From contig JAUIKA010000029.1 of the NCBI GenBank assembly GCA_030430995.1, positions 1 through 10,811 of the forward strand: a stretch of DNA of 10,811 nucleotides. The letters are read 5' to 3'. Position numbers and translations under genes: made by a program. This DNA is from Alphaproteobacteria bacterium (GTDB lineage: Bacteria > Pseudomonadota > Alphaproteobacteria > Rickettsiales > Rickettsiaceae). The notes under the pieces were generated by a model. That model searched no databases, was not told where the DNA came from, and saw only the letters and a program-made list of their open reading frames with translations. This document shows positions 8,113 to 10,811 of the stretch, piece after piece (within the stretch, counting starts at the first letter, position 1; every line of letters starts with the position of its first letter).

Positions 8113-8149
8113 TAGCTTCATGACATAATAATTTGTATATATGAAGCTA
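8113..8149 (+). repeat. 9-bp inverted repeat in the leader of the HD gene
   Basis: TAGCTTCAT (8113-8121) is repeated inverted as ATGAAGCTA (8141-8149) with 19 bases between, ending 19 bases before the start codon at 8169. It is followed by TATATTTT. It could be an operator, a leader hairpin, or a weak terminator for the carbonic anhydrase transcript; the sequence alone does not decide. Confidence 0.5.
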
Positions 8150-8168
8150 TATATTTTAAAATAATCTG

Positions 8169-8810
8169 ATGAATTTAGAAGATCAATATTCTCTGTCTTT
8201 AATAAGACAACTAAGAAAACATGGTTTAGGTGATAATAAACAAATTAGAAAAGCTATGGTATTTGCTAAGCGTTATCATGAAGGGCAGAAAAGAAAGTCA
8301 GGAGAGCCATATTATATGCATCCTATTGCTGTGGCAGAGATGGTTTTGGCATATATCAAAAAAGAGGATGTGGTAGCTGCTTCTATTCTTCATGATATAG
8401 TAGAAGATACTATTGTTACTATAGAGATGATAGAGGATGAGTTCGGGAAAAGGGTTGCTGAAATGGTTTATAGGCTAACGCGAATTAGAGGGGGAGAAAA
8501 ATTAACTATAGAGAGGATTATAAATGAATCTTATTTAGCTGGTGACAAAGAATCTCTTTTAATTAAGATTTGTGATAGATTGCATAATCTTTACACTATA
8601 GAATATCAAAGCAATAACAAGAGGCACAAAATAGCCCAAGAGACCTTAGACTATTTTGTTATAGTTGCCATGACTTGTGACCTGGAGATTGAAAGGCAAA
8701 TCAATATGCTTGCTACTCAGCTTCTTGCTCCGGATCAGCTTGATTATCTAAAAAAACTATACTTAAAAAGGTTTTCTTATGGTAAGTACCAGCTTCCTTC
8801 TCTAGATTAA
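8169..8810 (+). CDS. HD-domain-only RelA/SpoT-type protein, probable (p)ppGpp hydrolase
   Basis: The 213-residue product matches the N-terminal HD hydrolase domain of RelA/SpoT enzymes, which removes pyrophosphate from (p)ppGpp. Metal and catalytic residues are in place: His51 (MHPIAVAE), His75-Asp76 with Glu79-Asp80 (LHDIVEDT), and Asp136 (KICDRLHNL). Full-length SpoT is about 700 residues with synthetase, TGS and ACT domains. Here the ORF ends soon after the HD domain, so it resembles a small alarmone hydrolase. Short HD-only or synthetase-only spoT-like genes are well known in Rickettsia. Sequence does not show whether it acts on alarmones or another nucleotide. It appears to have its own leader region. 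Its last 98 bases overlap the convergent transporter gene on the other strand. Confidence 0.87.
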   Translation: MNLEDQYSLSLIRQLRKHGLGDNKQIRKAMVFAKRYHEGQKRKSGEPYYMHPIAVAEMVLAYIKKEDVVAASILHDIVEDTIVTIEMIEDEFGKRVAEMVYRLTRIRGGEKLTIERIINESYLAGDKESLLIKICDRLHNLYTIEYQSNNKRHKIAQETLDYFVIVAMTCDLEIERQINMLATQLLAPDQLDYLKKLYLKRFSYGKYQLPSLD

Positions 8811-10062
8811 TAAAAGTATTGAGCCCGTAGAAATATCCTATTGTTACAGGTACTATTATTATAAGCAGGCCCCATACTCCAAATAAATCTGTAAGATATA
8901 TAGTACCAAATGAGGTGACGAAATACATAAGAACTCTGGAGAGTGCAAACATCATAGAAGCAGTAGTAAATCTTTTTAAGATAGGGAAATATTTAAATAC
9001 TATTGCATCTCCTGGTATTGTTGTGGGGTGGAATGCTTTCATAAAATATTGCAGAGCCATTATATTAAATAAGCTAATTTCTCTTTCTAGTAGCCACATA
9101 AAAAACGGTAGGAAAAGAGAAAAAATAATACCGCGTATTTGCATTATTTGCAGAGGATGTATTTTGCTAGATAGATATACTATTCCAATGCCATTGACTA
9201 CTGCAAAAAGGGCTATATATAAATTATGGGAGATAACATCCGCTGCTGTATATCCTAAATTTTGTTTGAGAAATCCGCCATAATATATATATATTACATA
9301 TACCCATATAGGCCATGTCCATTCAAGGAAGAAATAGGATAATGCTACTTTTGTTTTTACCTTGTTTATATTGTTCTCTTCGAATGTCTTAAGAGCTTTT
9401 TTGCTCAGTAATCTTTTTTTTGCAGAAACGAAATCTGGCGTTTCGCGCAGTGCTGTCCTTGCTATATATCCTACAAATGCTACCACCGCTCCTATTAAAA
9501 AGGCATATCTCCAGTTCATTCCCCATCTTATAGTGAGTGTACCTATTCCTAATGCAGCAAATGTTCCTAATGCTGGCAATACTCTAATGAATGCTACAGC
9601 TGCATATTGCTGTGGTGGTTTGATATACTCGGTTAAATATAATTGTGCTCCTATGGTTTCTCCCATGGAGGACATACCTTGAAGCATTCTGCATAAGGTT
9701 ACAATCCATGATGCTGCAATTCCTATCTGGGCATATGTAGGTAGAAAGAACATAATCAGAGATGAGAATGCCATTAAGAAAGTTGTAATTATAACGGTTG
9801 CTTTCCTTCCTATGTTATCCCCTATATATCCAAAGATTAAAGCGCCTACTGGCCTTAATAGATATGTAGTACAAAATGAAAATGCCATTATAACTGATGC
9901 TGTTTTAGGGTCCGTTTTTGGGAAGAATAATTCATTTAGTAGAATTGCCATATGTACATATAGCATGAGGTCAAAATATTCAAGAAACGTGCCTATAGAT
10001 AGAAGGCTTACAGCTTCTTTTTGGTTTCTTGTTAACGAGGTTTTTTGTAAGGATGCATTCAT
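8713..10062 (-). CDS. MFS transporter, ProP-like metabolite:H+ symporter family
   Basis: The product (449 residues from ATG at 10062; a TTG two codons earlier, at 10068, is possible) is a 12-helix inner-membrane carrier. Family marks are GTFLEYFDLMLY in helix 1 (Glu28, Asp31), the loop 2-3 motif GYIGDNIGRK (78-87), LLRPVGA before it, and RMLQGMSSMGE in helix 4. These are typical of the metabolite:H+ symporter group that includes ProP (proline/betaine) and KgtP. The substrate cannot be assigned. Rickettsiales genomes often carry several such ProP-like genes. Its C-terminal tail (about 25 polar residues ending EQEAE) is encoded over the end of the HD gene on the opposite strand. Upstream is a 281-base divergent spacer (to the leader ORF at 10344) shared with the TPR gene. 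No clear Shine-Dalgarno was seen. Confidence 0.92.
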   Translation of the reverse strand: MNASLQKTSLTRNQKEAVSLLSIGTFLEYFDLMLYVHMAILLNELFFPKTDPKTASVIMAFSFCTTYLLRPVGALIFGYIGDNIGRKATVIITTFLMAFSSLIMFFLPTYAQIGIAASWIVTLCRMLQGMSSMGETIGAQLYLTEYIKPPQQYAAVAFIRVLPALGTFAALGIGTLTIRWGMNWRYAFLIGAVVAFVGYIARTALRETPDFVSAKKRLLSKKALKTFEENNINKVKTKVALSYFFLEWTWPIWVYVIYIYYGGFLKQNLGYTAADVISHNLYIALFAVVNGIGIVYLSSKIHPLQIMQIRGIIFSLFLPFFMWLLEREISLFNIMALQYFMKAFHPTTIPGDAIVFKYFPILKRFTTASMMFALSRVLMYFVTSFGTIYLTDLFGVWGLLIIIVPVTIGYFYGLNTFINLEKEAGTYHKKTFLSIVFLDNQADPEQEAE

Positions 10063-10280
10063 ATTCAATACTATTCAATTCATCATAAAAAAATATATAT
10101 AGTAACCGTAAGTTAATATATATTCATGCTATCACATATTAATATTTATTAAAAGACCTTAATTAAAAACAGATTCTAGATTGAAATTTACGCTCTATAT
10201 CTATTGTTAAGATTTGTTTCTACAGGGAAATAATATCTTGAAACAGCTGATTAATAATGTTAAAGCAAACCTTGGGTAGG

Positions 10281-10312
10281 TATAAATAATTCAATAGCGA
10301 TAATTATTTATA
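10281..10312. repeat. 11-bp perfect inverted repeat in the divergent spacer
   Basis: TATAAATAATT (10281-10291) and AATTATTTATA (10302-10312) are exact inverted copies separated by 10 bases (CAATAGCGAT). They lie between the transporter and the TPR gene, 32 bases before the leader ORF. The arms consist only of A and T, so chance is a concern, but an 11-bp perfect match at this spacing could be an operator for a dimeric regulator. The left arm also holds a -10-like TATAAA. Nothing else was seen in the 281 bases 10063-10343 that I would call a gene. Confidence 0.5.
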
Positions 10313-10343
10313 AAGATATATTTAGTGTGTGAGGATGATTCAT

Positions 10344-10400
10344 ATGAGTGTTTATATAGTTAGAGTAATTCGATTAGTAGTAATGTTATGCCTATGTTAG
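10344..10400 (+). CDS. 18-codon hydrophobic leader ORF before the TPR gene
   Basis: ATG at 10344 opens an ORF encoding MSVYIVRVIRLVVMLCLC and stopping with TAG at 10398-10400. It is preceded by GAGG (10331-10334) at 9-base spacing, a better ribosome-binding site than those I noted before other genes here. Its stop overlaps the probable TPR start in ATGTTAG, an arrangement typical of termination-reinitiation coupling. The peptide is basic and hydrophobic like a signal sequence. It could be a coupling leader, a small membrane peptide, or the former N-terminus of the TPR protein separated by a frameshift. No homology is claimed. Confidence 0.35.
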   Translation: MSVYIVRVIRLVVMLCLC

Positions 10401-10811
10401 ATAGAGTAAAAGAGTACTTAGCTCAAGCAGAGAGTTTATGTGTAGCAGGTGATTATGCTTTAGCTATAAAATATTGTGATGAGGCGATATTATTAGACTC
10501 TAAGGATTATACCTCTCATTTCCTTAAAGCCCATAGCTTGAGTATGTGGAGTGAAGAAAAGGCTTCAGATGCATTGGACCACTTTCTTGAGGCTTATGCA
10601 TTAGATGAAAGAAGTTTTTATCAATATCTCCAATATGCTGGATATCAAGAATCTTATAATAGATGCTTATGTAACGTAGCCAAGTTAGAGCCAGATAATG
10701 CTATGGTTTACATATTTATGGCAGATTTTATAGTGAGGTCTAATTTCAAGAAGCCTGTAGAGGCATTAAGATGTTTTGAAAAAGCTTTTGAGATAGCCCC
10801 AGAAGATGCTT
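10394..10811 (+). CDS. TPR-repeat protein, 5' part (3' end outside window)
   Basis: The frame is open from an in-frame stop at 10361 to the right edge, giving at least 139 residues. It is almost all helical and built of tetratricopeptide-like units: LAQAESLCVAGDYALAIKY followed by CDEAILLDSKD, then a KASDALDHFLEAYALD unit, and later PVEALRCFEKAFEIAPED, with the A-x-x-x-F/Y and terminal Asp/Pro pattern of TPRs. TPRs bind protein partners; the partner is unknown. Two starts are possible: ATG at 10388 (MPMLDRV) or ATG at 10394 (MLDRV). The latter is chosen because it overlaps the leader ORF stop; neither has its own Shine-Dalgarno. TPR proteins are abundant in amoeba- and arthropod-associated bacteria and are sometimes effectors, but no secretion signal is visible in this frame. 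Confidence 0.75.
   Translation, partial: MLDRVKEYLAQAESLCVAGDYALAIKYCDEAILLDSKDYTSHFLKAHSLSMWSEEKASDALDHFLEAYALDERSFYQYLQYAGYQESYNRCLCNVAKLEPDNAMVYIFMADFIVRSNFKKPVEALRCFEKAFEIAPEDA

Noticed and set aside
8915..10102. Plus-strand ORFs opposite the MFS transporter (8915-9283, 9362-9682, 9812-10102)
   Set aside because: They are antisense shadows of the well-supported transporter, with no family motifs.

Overview
This AT-rich window reads as a chromosomal segment of a Gram-negative bacterium, most likely a host-associated alphaproteobacterium of Rickettsiales or Holosporales type. That placement is an inference. It rests on base composition, a ProP-like metabolite transporter, an HD-only RelA/SpoT-family protein, a small lysine-rich porin and a TPR protein next to cell-wall genes. 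No mobile element, CRISPR array or complete RNA gene was seen.

Left block (2-5813, all +): the 3' end of a fused murE-murF gene, then an acetyltransferase-only glmU, then glmS. These three overlap by 11 and 13 bases, so they are probably one translationally coupled unit. GlmS makes glucosamine-6-phosphate and the GlmU acetyltransferase half makes GlcNAc-1-phosphate. MurE/MurF add the third amino acid and D-Ala-D-Ala to the peptidoglycan precursor. A separate pyrG (CTP synthase, GTG start) follows after an 82-base gap that contains a tRNA-like fragment.

Middle block (5814-8168): an outer-membrane porin gene closed by a strong hairpin terminator, then a beta-carbonic anhydrase, then a 232-base gap with a -10-like box and a 9-bp inverted repeat.

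Right block (8169-10811): an HD-only RelA/SpoT-type gene (+) converges on and overlaps by 98 bases an MFS transporter of the metabolite:H+ symporter type (-). Beyond a 281-base divergent spacer (to 10343) carrying an 11-bp perfect inverted repeat lies an 18-codon hydrophobic leader ORF with the best Shine-Dalgarno noted near a start in this window. Its stop overlaps the start of a TPR protein that runs off the right edge.

Most of the window is ordinary housekeeping. The points most worth a second look are the GlmU lacking its uridylyltransferase domain, the tRNA-like fragment before pyrG, the leader ORF coupled to the TPR gene, and the HD-only alarmone-type protein with its convergent overlap. 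I do not see a convincing new multi-gene system.
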